Shown here in pieces: positions 14,896 through 22,974 of a DNA stretch of 64,000 bases. Where the stretch lies: positions 1-64,000 of the forward strand of contig JBKQSS010000056.1 in the NCBI GenBank assembly GCA_052143535.1, in the 5' to 3' direction. The first letter of the stretch is position 1; every line of letters begins with the position of its first letter. The position numbers and the translations under genes were made by a program. This DNA is from JADGRA01 sp052143535 (GTDB lineage: Bacteria; Myxococcota; Myxococcia; Myxococcales; Myxococcaceae). The notes beneath the pieces are model-generated. The model was not told the origin of the DNA. It ran no database searches and worked only from the letters and a program-made list of their open reading frames with translations.

Positions 14896-17331
14896 TCAGT
14901 GCACTCTGGACAACAGGGCGGCGGCCAGCCCGCCGATGAGGAAGGCCAGCGCCACCACGGCGGCGAATTGAAAGCGCCTCTTTTGCCAGGGCCTTTGTCT
15001 CGGCGGCTGCACCGGGGTCGCCTGGGGTGCGGCCACCACCCGGCGCGGCCGGCCGGAGACGGCTGGGGCTGGCGCGGTCGGCTCCTCGGCGGCGGACATG
15101 AGGGCCAGCCGCTCACGCGAGGCGCGTTGCTCGGTGACGGCTTGGGCGGCCTTGGCGGCCGGTGCGGCGTCGGACTCGGGGGCAGCCAGTCGGCCAGCCT
15201 CCTCGGCGCGCACCTCGGACACCAGCTCGGCCAGCGCGGCGCCCGGGCTCCACATGCCCCCTCGGTGGCCGCGCTCGTCCGGCGAGGCAGCCTTCGGGGA
15301 CGGGGCGTCCCGGGCGGCGGCAGCCGGGAGCAGCCGCGCCGCCGGCTCCACTCGGTGTGGGGCCGCCAGGGGCGCGGGCGTCATGACGGGGCGCACCGCG
15401 GAAGGCCCGGGCACCTGCACGTGCGGCGCTGGCGCCACCACCGGCGGCGGGGGGAGGCCCTCAACCGACGACGCGCTGAGGCCCCGCTCGCGGTGCGGGC
15501 CGCCCAGCGGCGGCGGCGGCGGCACAGGACGTACCGCCGGCGGCGGTGGCGCCTCGAGAGCGCCCGCGGGCGAAGGCACGGCCGGCTCCACGCTGGAGGA
15601 GGACTCGGAGATGGCCACCGCCACGGCGGCGTGCGCTCCGGTGCGCCGCGCCCCCGGGCCCCACAGGCCAATGGCGGGCACCAACGGACGCGACGCGGGA
15701 ACGGCAGCCGGCGGCAGGCTGCCAATGCGCGGGAAGGAAGCTGGGGGCGCAGGCAGCGGGCGGACGGGGGGAGCCGCCTCTGGCTCGGCGGCCGCCTCGT
15801 GGACGCCGGGGACGGGCGCAGGCACAGCGGGCGGCGGAGCCAACTCGGGCGCCGTCTCGGCCAGCGATAATAGCGGCGCCTCGGGCGTGGTGAGGGCTGG
15901 GCTGACTGCCAGCTCCGGCTCGGCCTCGTCCTCCTCGGAACTCCACAGCGTCTGGCCGGCAGGCGGCTCGCTCGTCTCGCGGCCCGGCGCGTCGGCTTCC
16001 GCCCAGAAGGGCGTCTCGGGCGACGCTTGGGGAGGCTCGGCCGGAGCGGCGTCGGCGAGGTGCGCCGGGGCGGCGAGGGGAGGTGGCTCGGGCGCTGGGG
16101 CGTCCAAGGCAGAACCGGCCTCCGAGGCGGGCTCGGCGGCCGGTTGGGCGACTTCCTGAAGCGCAGCTTCCACGGCTTTTGCGTGAGCCAGGGGCGCTGT
16201 CGCCTCGGCAGCTTCTGGCGTGGCGAGGCCGTCACGGACTGGCGCAGGCGGGGGGGACTCCTCAGGCTCGGGCTGCACCACCACCGTCTGCGTCTCGACG
16301 AAGTCCACCTCGAAGCCGTCTTCGCCCGGGGCGTCAGAGGGCGCGGCTGGTGTTGGAAGCGGCTTGCCCTCCACCACGCTCGAGTAGGCCTCAAACATTT
16401 CCCGCACGCTGCGGAAGCGGGCCTCCGGGCGCTCGGAGAGCGCCCGCCGGTAAAAGCCCTCGATGGCGTCCGGGAGCTCGGGGTTGACGAGGCGCAGCTC
16501 CGGAATCTCGTCCTCCGGCGTGAGGCCGGTGAGCATTTCCCCCACCAGCACGCCGAGGCTATAGACGTCGGCCCGCGGCTCGAGCGCCAGCCCGGCCAGG
16601 TACTCCGGGGCCAGGTGGCGGTGTGCCGACTTCTGCCGCTCGGCCTGGACGAAGGGAGGCCGGGGCATGCCCGCGGCAACGCCCCAGTCGGTGACTTTCA
16701 GCATGTCCGGCAGCACCAGGATGTTTTCCGCCTTGAGGCCACCGTGGGCGCCGGCCGGGTGGGCCGCCTCGAGCGCGGCCATCAACTGGCCGAGGATGGG
16801 CTCGACCTCGTCCAAGGCGAAGGTCTGCCCCTTGGCCAGCCGCAAGTCGATGATGCGTCGCAGCGGCAGCCCGTCGAGGAAGGTGTAGGTGAAGTACGGC
16901 CACCCCTGGTCGATGCCCACGTCATGCAGCCGGGTGAGCGAAGGGTGAAGAAAGCGTCGGGCCGGCTCGAGCGCCTGGAGGAAGGCCTCGCGCTCCTCGC
17001 CGGTTTGGGCGAAGCGCGGGTGGATGAGCTTCACGGAGACGTCGATGCCGAGCTCGCGGTCCGAGGTGCGAAGCACGAAGCCCAACGGGCCGACACCCAC
17101 CGCGTCCTTGACGAGGTAGCGGTTGGCCATCAGCTCGCCCTCCCGGTAGGGCGCGCCGGCCAGCAGTGCCGGGTTTAGCTTCTTGCGGAGTCCGGTGGCG
17201 CTTGGCATCCGCGCCGTCCCCACCTGGCGCTGGCCGCAGGCGCCACACCGTTCAGCCGTGTCCGGGACATGGCTTCCGCAGCGGTAGCAAAGCACGCCGG
17301 GAAGTCTATTCGACTCGCCCCACGGCGCCAC
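14896..17331 (-). CDS. Zinc-ribbon protein kinase-like protein, predicted pseudokinase, membrane-anchored
   Basis: An 811-residue protein. A zinc ribbon comes first (CYRCG at 15-19 and CGACG at 29-33), then a Ser/Thr kinase fold at about 70-330. The Gly-rich loop VGVGPLGFV, the ATP-binding Lys101 in VSVKLI and the APE motif (241-243) are intact. The catalytic loop, however, reads HGGLKAEN (196-203) instead of HRDLKxxN, so the catalytic base Asp is Gly, and DFG is DWG. Catalysis is therefore unlikely. A 450-residue Pro/Ala/Glu linker follows, and a C-terminal transmembrane helix (about 784-806) leaves only a few residues outside. The start is uncertain: GTG 17331, or GTG 17295 just before CYRCG. 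It lies 15 bases after dut. Confidence 0.8.
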   Translation of the reverse strand: MAPWGESNRLPGVLCYRCGSHVPDTAERCGACGQRQVGTARMPSATGLRKKLNPALLAGAPYREGELMANRYLVKDAVGVGPLGFVLRTSDRELGIDVSVKLIHPRFAQTGEEREAFLQALEPARRFLHPSLTRLHDVGIDQGWPYFTYTFLDGLPLRRIIDLRLAKGQTFALDEVEPILGQLMAALEAAHPAGAHGGLKAENILVLPDMLKVTDWGVAAGMPRPPFVQAERQKSAHRHLAPEYLAGLALEPRADVYSLGVLVGEMLTGLTPEDEIPELRLVNPELPDAIEGFYRRALSERPEARFRSVREMFEAYSSVVEGKPLPTPAAPSDAPGEDGFEVDFVETQTVVVQPEPEESPPPAPVRDGLATPEAAEATAPLAHAKAVEAALQEVAQPAAEPASEAGSALDAPAPEPPPLAAPAHLADAAPAEPPQASPETPFWAEADAPGRETSEPPAGQTLWSSEEDEAEPELAVSPALTTPEAPLLSLAETAPELAPPPAVPAPVPGVHEAAAEPEAAPPVRPLPAPPASFPRIGSLPPAAVPASRPLVPAIGLWGPGARRTGAHAAVAVAISESSSSVEPAVPSPAGALEAPPPPAVRPVPPPPPLGGPHRERGLSASSVEGLPPPPVVAPAPHVQVPGPSAVRPVMTPAPLAAPHRVEPAARLLPAAAARDAPSPKAASPDERGHRGGMWSPGAALAELVSEVRAEEAGRLAAPESDAAPAAKAAQAVTEQRASRERLALMSAAEEPTAPAPAVSGRPRRVVAAPQATPVQPPRQRPWQKRRFQFAAVVALAFLIGGLAAALLSRVH

Positions 17332-17346
17332 TCCTGCGCTCGCGTG

Positions 17347-17799
17347 TCACACCCCGGTGGACCCAAACCCGCCGCTGCCGCGCGTGGTGGCAGGGAGTAC
17401 CTCCACCTCCACCAGCGCAGCGCGGACTACCGGCGCCATGACGAGCTGGGCAATGCGTTCACCGCGACGAAGGCTGAAGGGCGTCCCGGAGAGGTTCGCG
17501 AGAATGACTTGCACCTCGCCTCGGTAGTCCGAGTCGATGGTGCCGGGCGAATTGAGACAGGTGACCCCGTGCCGCAATGCCAACCCAGAGCGCGGCCGGA
17601 CCTGGGCCTCGAAGCCATCCGGAATGGCAATGGACAGCCCGGTGGGAACGGCCCGCCGCTCCAGCGGGGCGAGCGTCCACTCGCCGTCGATGTCGGCCAG
17701 CAAATCGAGGCCGGCGGCGCCGTCGGTTTGGTAACGCGGCAGCGGGAGCGGCTCGGCGTGCGAGCGCACCCGCTGCACCTGGACTGTCACCGGGTCCAT
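17347..17799 (-). CDS. dut: dUTP diphosphatase
   Basis: Hydrolyses dUTP to dUMP and pyrophosphate, keeping uracil out of DNA and feeding thymidylate synthesis. A 150-residue trimeric-type dUTPase with all motifs visible: AGLDLLAD (motif 1), PRSGLALRHG (motif 2), NSPGTIDSDYRGE (motif 3 with the catalytic Asp), RGERIAQLV (motif 4) and RGSGGFGSTG near the C-terminus (motif 5, closing on the phosphates). It follows pnp by only six bases on the same strand, so it is very likely co-transcribed with it. Confidence 0.96.
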   Translation of the reverse strand: MDPVTVQVQRVRSHAEPLPLPRYQTDGAAGLDLLADIDGEWTLAPLERRAVPTGLSIAIPDGFEAQVRPRSGLALRHGVTCLNSPGTIDSDYRGEVQVILANLSGTPFSLRRGERIAQLVMAPVVRAALVEVEVLPATTRGSGGFGSTGV

Positions 17800-17805
17800 G
17801 CCTGC

Positions 17806-19959
17806 TTACGCCTTGGCCTGGGGCTCTCCTGGGGCAGCCGCGGCAGCCGGCGTCTGCGCACCCTCGGCACGCTCGGCCATGGCCTCCTTGCGAGAGAGGC
17901 GGATTTTCCCGGTGCGGTCGATGCTGATGACTTTCACCATCACCTCGTCGCCTTCCTTCAGGACGTCCGAGACGCTCTTCACCCGCTTGTCCGAGAGCTC
18001 GGAGATGTGCACCAGCCCGTCGGTGCCCGGGAAGAGCTCGACGAAAGCGCCGAACTCGGCAATTTTTCGCACCGTCCCGAGGTACACCTTGCCGACTTCC
18101 GCCTCGCGGGTGAGGGCCTGCACCATGGCGATGGCCTGCTGGACAGCCTCCGAGTTGTTGCTGGCGATGTCCACCCGGCCGCTGTCCTCGATGTTGATGG
18201 AGCAGCCGGTGCGGGCGATGATGTCCTTGATGACTTTTCCGCCCGGACCGATGACGTTCTTGATGAACTCCGGGCGAATCATCAGCGTGGTAATCCGCGG
18301 CGCGTAGCGGTTGATTTCCGGGCGGGGCTTGTCCAGCGCCTTCAACATCTCGCCGAGGATGTGCAAGCGGCCCCGGCGAGCCTGCTCCAGCGCCTGGCTC
18401 ATGATGGCGGTCGTCAATCCGGTAATTTTGATGTCCATCTGGATGCTGGTGATGCCCTTCTCGGTGCCGCACACCTTGAAGTCCATGTCGCCGAGATGGT
18501 CTTCGTCGCCGAGGATGTCGGAGAGGATGGCCACCTTCGCCCCTTCCTTCACCAGGCCCATGGCAATCCCCGCCACCGGCGCCTGGATGGGCACGCCCGC
18601 ATCCATCAGCGCCAGCGTGCCGCCGCAGACGGAGGCCATCGAGCTCGAGCCGTTGGACTCGAGGATGTCGGACACCACCCGGACGGTGTAGGGGAACTGC
18701 TCGCTCTTGGGGAGCATGTTGCGCAGCGCCCGCTCGGCGAGCGCGCCGTGGCCAATCTCCCGGCGACCCGGGCCGCGCAGCGGCTTGGTCTCGCCGACGC
18801 TGAAGGGCGGGAAGTTGTAGTGCAGCATGAACTTCCGGAACGTCTGCCCGGAAAGCAGCTCCACCCGCTGCTCGTCATCGCTCGTCCCGAGCGTGGTGGC
18901 CACCAGGGCCTGGGTCTCTCCGCGGGTGAAGAGCGCGCTGCCGTGCGCGCGCGGAAGCAGTCCCACCTCGCAGGTGATGGCGCGGACCTGGTCGTGGCCC
19001 CGGCCGCCAACGCGTCCGCCATTCACGGTGAGCGCCCGCATGTGCTCGTACTTGAGGTCCTCCACCACGGCCTTGGCCAGCTTCTCGGTAGCGGGGGTGA
19101 AGCCGTCGCCGAGACGCTCCTTCAGCTTGCCCACCACCTGCTTCTTCACCGCGCTCAGGGCGTCATAGCGGGCGTGCTTCTCGGAGATGGCGTAGCCGGA
19201 ACGGATGCCGTCCATGGCCAACTCCCGCACCGCCGCCTTCAGAGTGTCGTCGGCGACGGCCGCCTTGTCGTAAGCGCGCACCGTGACGCCCAGCTCTCGG
19301 CGCATTTCCAACTGCATCTGCAAGACTGGTTGGACCGCCCGGTGGCCGAACTCCAGTGCCGCCACCATGTCCGGCTCGGACACCTGCTCGGCGCCACCCT
19401 CCACCATGACGATGGCGTCCTTGCTGGCGGCGATGATGATGTCCATGTCCGAGGCAGCTCGCTGCGTGGCCGTGGGGTTAGCCACCAACTTGCCGTCGAC
19501 TCGACCTACCCGGACGCCAGCGATGGGGCCGTCGAAAGGAATGTTGGACAGCATGAGGGCCGCCGAGGCGCCGGTAATTCCGTGGATGTCGCCCTCATTT
19601 TCCGGGTCCGAGGAGATGACGCTGGCGATGACTTGCGTCTCGTAGCCGTAGCCCTCGGGAAACAGCGGTCGGCAGCTCCGGTCGACCTGGCGGGAGCTCA
19701 GCGTCTCTTTCTCGGTGAGCCGCCCTTCACGCCGGAAGAAGCTGCCTGGGATGCGACCGGCCGCGTAGAGGCGCTCCTGGTACTCCACCGTCAGCGGCAG
19801 GAAGTCGACGTCCTTCTTCTCCTTGGCCGACACCGCGGTGACCAGGATGAGGGTGTCTCCGTACCGCAGCACCACCGAGCCGTCGGCCTGCTTGGCCATT
19901 TTTCCGGTCTCGAGGCTGAGGGTGTTCTCGCCGAATTTCACTTCCTTCTTGAGGTACAT
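17806..19959 (-). CDS. pnp: Polyribonucleotide nucleotidyltransferase (PNPase)
   Basis: A phosphorolytic 3'-5' exoribonuclease of RNA decay. The 717-residue protein has two RNase PH cores: the first contains FFRREGR and RPLFPEGY, the second RGETQALV, the phosphate-binding SSSMASVCGG and ILGDEDHLGDMDFK. A KH domain (IGPGGKVIKDIIARTG) and an S1 domain (GKVYLGTVRKIAEFGAFVE) follow. ATG 19959 has AAGGAAG five bases upstream and gives the usual N-terminus; the longer frame upstream runs through the leader. rpsO lies upstream, the conserved rpsO-pnp order. The leader contains strong hairpins, as expected for a gene that in E. coli is autoregulated through its leader. Confidence 0.97.
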   Translation of the reverse strand: MYLKKEVKFGENTLSLETGKMAKQADGSVVLRYGDTLILVTAVSAKEKKDVDFLPLTVEYQERLYAAGRIPGSFFRREGRLTEKETLSSRQVDRSCRPLFPEGYGYETQVIASVISSDPENEGDIHGITGASAALMLSNIPFDGPIAGVRVGRVDGKLVANPTATQRAASDMDIIIAASKDAIVMVEGGAEQVSEPDMVAALEFGHRAVQPVLQMQLEMRRELGVTVRAYDKAAVADDTLKAAVRELAMDGIRSGYAISEKHARYDALSAVKKQVVGKLKERLGDGFTPATEKLAKAVVEDLKYEHMRALTVNGGRVGGRGHDQVRAITCEVGLLPRAHGSALFTRGETQALVATTLGTSDDEQRVELLSGQTFRKFMLHYNFPPFSVGETKPLRGPGRREIGHGALAERALRNMLPKSEQFPYTVRVVSDILESNGSSSMASVCGGTLALMDAGVPIQAPVAGIAMGLVKEGAKVAILSDILGDEDHLGDMDFKVCGTEKGITSIQMDIKITGLTTAIMSQALEQARRGRLHILGEMLKALDKPRPEINRYAPRITTLMIRPEFIKNVIGPGGKVIKDIIARTGCSINIEDSGRVDIASNNSEAVQQAIAMVQALTREAEVGKVYLGTVRKIAEFGAFVELFPGTDGLVHISELSDKRVKSVSDVLKEGDEVMVKVISIDRTGKIRLSRKEAMAERAEGAQTPAAAAAPGEPQAKA

Positions 19960-20305
19960 GTCTTCCTTCTGGCTCTGGCCCGGAGTTCGGCCCGCCTCTT
20001 CCAGGAGCGCAGCTTTCCTGTAGAGGTGAGCTCCCCCCGGGGCCTGTTGTCTCTCGTTGATGTGTCCCAAACACTGCCCTGGAGGGACCGGGAGAGAGCT
20101 GCCACCGAAAGGAACTTTCAGTCTCTGAGCGCAGGCGCCGAGGGGCATCCCCTCGACGCCTCCGTACGGAGGCCAAAACTCCTTCCGTCTCTCCCGACCT
20201 CTCGACTCTAAAAACAGCTTTCCTTGAGGCGTTTCGGGGCGTTCCGGCTGCGCGGAACCCTCTTCTGCTCCTCAAGGGAGGCCTTCCTTACCCTCGGCCC
20301 CGGCG
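19960..20305 (-). promoter_or_regulatory. Structured leader between rpsO and pnp
   Basis: A 346-base gap. On the minus strand it holds GTTCCG/CGGAAC (around 20245-20262), then a perfect 16-base palindrome GCCTCCGTACGGAGGC (20158-20173) and a seven-pair hairpin with stems CGAGGGG and CCCCTCG (20139-20155, three-base loop). A run of five T at 20212-20216 follows no strong stem. The hairpins resemble the RNase III and PNPase target leader known upstream of pnp in other bacteria; that role is inferred here. Confidence 0.5.
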
Positions 20306-20575
20306 CTACTTGCGGATGCCGAGCCCGTCAATCAGCTTCTTGTAACGCGTGCTGTCCTTTTTCTTCAAATAGTCGAGCAACCGCCGGCGCTGGCCGACCA
20401 ACTTCAACAGGCCGCGGCGGCTGTGGTGGTCCTTCTTGTGCGTCTTGAAATGGTCTGTGAGCTGGTTGATGCGCTCTGAAATGAGGGCCACCTGGACTTC
20501 GGGGCTCCCGGTGTCCGTCTCGTGCGTCCGGTACTGCGCAACCAGTTCAGCCTTCCGCTCAATCTCGACCGTCAA
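20306..20575 (-). CDS. rpsO: 30S ribosomal protein S15
   Basis: A primary 16S rRNA-binding protein of the small-subunit platform. The family's conserved run RTHETDTGSPEVQVALISER, followed by LTDHFKTHKKDHHSRRGLL and LLDYLKKKD, leaves no doubt. Exactly 89 residues result if translation starts at TTG 20575, which has GGAG seven bases upstream; the longer frame to 20644 adds residues absent from S15 proteins. S15 mRNA leaders are often autoregulated by the protein; here about 170 bases of leader precede the start. Confidence 0.95.
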   Translation of the reverse strand: MTVEIERKAELVAQYRTHETDTGSPEVQVALISERINQLTDHFKTHKKDHHSRRGLLKLVGQRRRLLDYLKKKDSTRYKKLIDGLGIRK

Positions 20576-20750
20576 TTTTCGACTCCATCCCGCTCCGGGG
20601 TGTTGTCGGGAGACGTCCCCGGCCCGCTTTGGGCCGACTTCCACCCCCCCACCTCAGCGGGGGGAAGAGGAAATGGGCCCCTGGCCGTCCGCGGAGGGGT
20701 GCAGACGCCGGGCGTGCCCTGTCCGGTAGCCTTTGGACTGGGCGCCGGGG

Positions 20751-20780
20751 CTTATAGGCGCCCAGCCCCTCGGAATGCAA
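20751..20780 (-). promoter_or_regulatory. Probable rpsO promoter
   Basis: On the minus strand TTGCAT (20780-20775) and TATAAG (20756-20751) are separated by 18 bases. They lie just after a terminator and about 175 bases before the rpsO start, so rpsO-pnp-dut probably forms its own unit. Confidence 0.55.
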
Positions 20781-20790
20781 TTCGCGCCCC

Positions 20791-20809
20791 AAAAACGGGG
20801 GCCGCCCCG
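20791..20809 (-). terminator. Intrinsic terminator after the infB-truB unit
   Basis: Minus-strand stem CGGGG/CCCCG with a four-base loop (20809-20796), followed directly by five T (20795-20791). It lies 39 bases after the stop of the MoaD-like gene. Confidence 0.6.
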
Positions 20810-20847
20810 AAAGACAGGCAACCAACAAAGGCAGCGTCAGGCGGACG

Positions 20848-21120
20848 TCAGCCTGCCGGCTCGGCGGCGGGGGCGAAGAGCCACACCCGGGCGTGCTCGC
20901 GGCGCCCCTTGCGCGTCCCAGCTTCCTCGTAGAAGAGCGTCAGCCCTTGCCGCCCGTGCTGGCGCTCGCTGGCCAGCACCCGGGCCAGCTTGGGGTAGAG
21001 AGTGAGCAGTGTCTGGAGGACTTCGCCCACCCCAGAGCCGGCCGGCACGCCCAGCTCCACCCGCCGCTTGCCGTCCAGGGCGGCGCGGAGACTGCTCGGG
21101 ACGAGGACGGTGACGTTCAC
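20848..21120 (-). CDS. MoaD/ThiS-like beta-grasp protein lacking the GG tail
   Basis: A 90-residue protein starting at GTG 21120, whose first bases overlap the TGA of truB (GTGA), so it is translationally coupled to it. The sequence VTVLVPSSLRAAL, later VGEVLQTLLTLYPKLARVLA, matches the start and central helix of the MoaD/ThiS ubiquitin-like fold. Functional sulfur carriers end in Gly-Gly; this protein ends AAEPAG, and the region before it is basic (GTRKGRREHARVW), so thiocarboxylate chemistry is doubtful. Placement at the end of a ribosome and tRNA maturation operon could hint at an RNA-related role, but nothing in the sequence proves it. Confidence 0.6.
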   Translation of the reverse strand: MNVTVLVPSSLRAALDGKRRVELGVPAGSGVGEVLQTLLTLYPKLARVLASERQHGRQGLTLFYEEAGTRKGRREHARVWLFAPAAEPAG

Positions 21121-22004
21121 GCGTGGGCCAGCACGCGGACGTAGGCCAGGCGGCCGTCGCGCACGTCGGCCACCGCCAGGAGCGCGCCGTCGGGGCCTAA
21201 CACCCGCACCCGGCCGCGGCTCTCGAGGTGTGCCGGGAGCGGCAGCCCATGGGCGACTTTGGCCGCGTCCTCGGCGCTCACCTTGAAAATGGCCAGCTGG
21301 GGCAGCATGTCCGCCGGAGACACGAGGCGCGTGCGCACCGCCTCCAGGCCCTCCGCCCCATGGGCCAGCCCTGCCAGCCGCTCGAGCGAGAGGGCACCGT
21401 CCAGGGTAAACGTCCCGCTGGCGATGCGGCGCAGCCCTTTTAGACAACCCCCGCAGCCGAGAGCCCGGCCGAGTTCCTCGGCCAGGACCCGGACGAAAAA
21501 CCCCTTGCTGCAGCGCACCGAGAGGGTGACGTCGGTGGCGGAGAAGTCCCGCAGGACCAGGCTGTGCACGGTGACCGGCCGCGGGCTCCGTTCCACTTCC
21601 TGCCCAGCCCGGGCGAGCTCGTAGAGACGGCGCCCACGCACCTTCACCGCGGACACCATGGGAGGCGTCTGGAGAAAGCTGCCCCGGAAGGGGGCCAGCG
21701 CTGCCTGCAGCCGGGCCTCGCTGAGCGGCGGCACGGCGGCCGTGCGCAGCACAGTGCCAGTGACGTCTAGGGTGTCCGTCTCCACCCCGAGGCGCACCAC
21801 CGCGTCGTAGGCCTTGTCCCCGTCGGTGAGCAGTCCCGCCAGCTTGGTGGCCTCGCCGACGGCCACCGGCAGCACGCCGGTGGCCATTGGGTCGAGCGTC
21901 CCGGTGTGGCCGGCCTTACTGGCGCCGGTGAGCGCCCGCACCTGGCGCACCACCTCGAAGGAGGTCGGGCCCGAGTGCTTGTCAATGACGAGAAGCCCGT
22001 CCAT
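21117..22004 (-). CDS. truB: tRNA pseudouridine-55 synthase
   Basis: Isomerises U55 in the T loop of tRNAs. The 295-residue protein begins MDGLLVIDKHSGPTSFEVV, typical for TruB, and carries the catalytic Asp38 within GHTGTLDPMATGVL. Further motifs are QTPPMVSAVKVRGRRLYELAR and SKGFFVRVLAEELGRALG. The C-terminal 60 residues form a PUA-like domain. It sits 37 bases after rbfA, in the common rbfA-truB order. Confidence 0.96.
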   Translation of the reverse strand: MDGLLVIDKHSGPTSFEVVRQVRALTGASKAGHTGTLDPMATGVLPVAVGEATKLAGLLTDGDKAYDAVVRLGVETDTLDVTGTVLRTAAVPPLSEARLQAALAPFRGSFLQTPPMVSAVKVRGRRLYELARAGQEVERSPRPVTVHSLVLRDFSATDVTLSVRCSKGFFVRVLAEELGRALGCGGCLKGLRRIASGTFTLDGALSLERLAGLAHGAEGLEAVRTRLVSPADMLPQLAIFKVSAEDAAKVAHGLPLPAHLESRGRVRVLGPDGALLAVADVRDGRLAYVRVLAHA

Positions 22005-22041
22005 GTGCCGCTTGGCTAAAGCTTAACGCCTCGGGCTGCGC

Positions 22042-22401
22042 TCACCATCCCTCCTTGGCCTTCACCTCGCGCAACAGGCGGTCAATCTTGTCCCCCTCCT
22101 GGACGGAGCCGTCGAAGACGAAGAAGACTTCCGGTGAGACGCGCAGCTTGACCCGGGCCGTCACCTCGCGGCGGACGAAGCCCTTGGCCGCGTCCAGTCC
22201 GGCTTGGGTTTCGCGCCGAGCGGCGTCGTCGCCTAAGCTCGACCAGTAGACGCGCGCCACGCGCAAGTCGGGGGACACCTTCACCCCGGTGACGGTGATG
22301 AAGCCGATGCGCGGGTCGCGCAAGGCACCGCGGCCGAGCAAGTCCGCCACCGCGGCCTGAATCTCCGCTCCCACTCGCTCCGGCCGGCTTGGGGTGCTCA
22401 G
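22042..22401 (-). CDS. rbfA: Ribosome-binding factor A
   Basis: A KH-fold factor that matures the 16S rRNA 5' end and helps growth in the cold. The body DPRIGFITVTGVKVSPDLRVARVYW and the C-terminal EVFFVFDGSVQEGDKIDRLL are diagnostic. The start is unusual. No ATG, GTG or TTG precedes the conserved RPERVG segment; GTG 22374 would delete it. A CTG at 22401 overlaps the TGA of the upstream DUF503 gene (CTGA), has GGGAG five bases upstream and gives MSTPSRPERVGAEIQ with a total of 119 residues, the family norm. CTG initiation is inferred, not proven. Confidence 0.9.
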   Translation of the reverse strand: MSTPSRPERVGAEIQAAVADLLGRGALRDPRIGFITVTGVKVSPDLRVARVYWSSLGDDAARRETQAGLDAAKGFVRREVTARVKLRVSPEVFFVFDGSVQEGDKIDRLLREVKAKEGW

Positions 22402-22919
22402 GGCTTCTCCCAGTCACGCCGGTTGCGAAGCGCCCGCGCCCGCCCGCGGGCCTCGGCCACCGACAGGTCGCCGCTGGTGCGTTGCCCGGTGCGCCGGACG
22501 AGGGGCTCGTCAGGCCGACGCTCCCAGGCGGCCATCCCCTCGGCCTCGGCCAGGCTGCGGTCCTCGCGGGCAAAGGGCAGCTCCAGCGTGCCGGGGTCGG
22601 TGCCCTGCGGCGGAGCGGCGAAGAGCTGCTCGCCAAACGTCAGAATCTCCCGTTCCCGGGTGAGCAGCGGAGCCAGGTACATCTCCTCCACGAAGTGCAG
22701 CAGCTTCTCCAGTTGCTCGTCCACGTGGCGTTTGTCGTTTCCCACCACCGCGAAGGCGATGGTGGCGCGCTGCCAGAGGTCCTGGTCCTCCACCTCGGCC
22801 ACCGAGGCGTTGAAGCGCGCTTTGACCCGGTCGGTGATGCGCCGGAGTACCTGGCGCTTGGACTTGAGCGACCCGGAATCCGCAATCTGCAGCGCACAGC
22901 GAGCGACGCCGACGAACAT
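22398..22919 (-). CDS. DUF503 (YlxP-like) protein
   Basis: A 173-residue protein whose first 95 residues are a DUF503 domain (start MFVGVARCALQIADSGSLKSK, then FNASVAEVEDQDLWQRA). This domain is frequent between infB and rbfA in bacteria and is of unsettled function; the location here matches. The last 75 residues are a charged extension rich in Arg/Glu (AEARGRARALRNRRDWEKP) not found in the short homologues. AAGGAG lies eleven bases before ATG 22919. Its stop overlaps the presumed rbfA start. Confidence 0.8.
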   Translation of the reverse strand: MFVGVARCALQIADSGSLKSKRQVLRRITDRVKARFNASVAEVEDQDLWQRATIAFAVVGNDKRHVDEQLEKLLHFVEEMYLAPLLTREREILTFGEQLFAAPPQGTDPGTLELPFAREDRSLAEAEGMAAWERRPDEPLVRRTGQRTSGDLSVAEARGRARALRNRRDWEKP

Positions 22920-22974
22920 CTGGACTGCTGCTCCTTCGAAAAGCCACCGCCCCTCAAGGGCCTGGGAGAAAAGC

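Noticed and set aside
15098..16159. Ala/Gly/Ser-rich plus-strand frame of 353 residues
   Set aside because: It is the complement of the Pro/Ala/Glu linker of the pseudokinase.
17269..20211. A 980-residue plus-strand frame opposite pnp and dut
   Set aside because: It is the antisense shadow of pnp, with His/Ala/Arg/Gly composition and no ribosome binding site, as is usual in GC-rich genomes.
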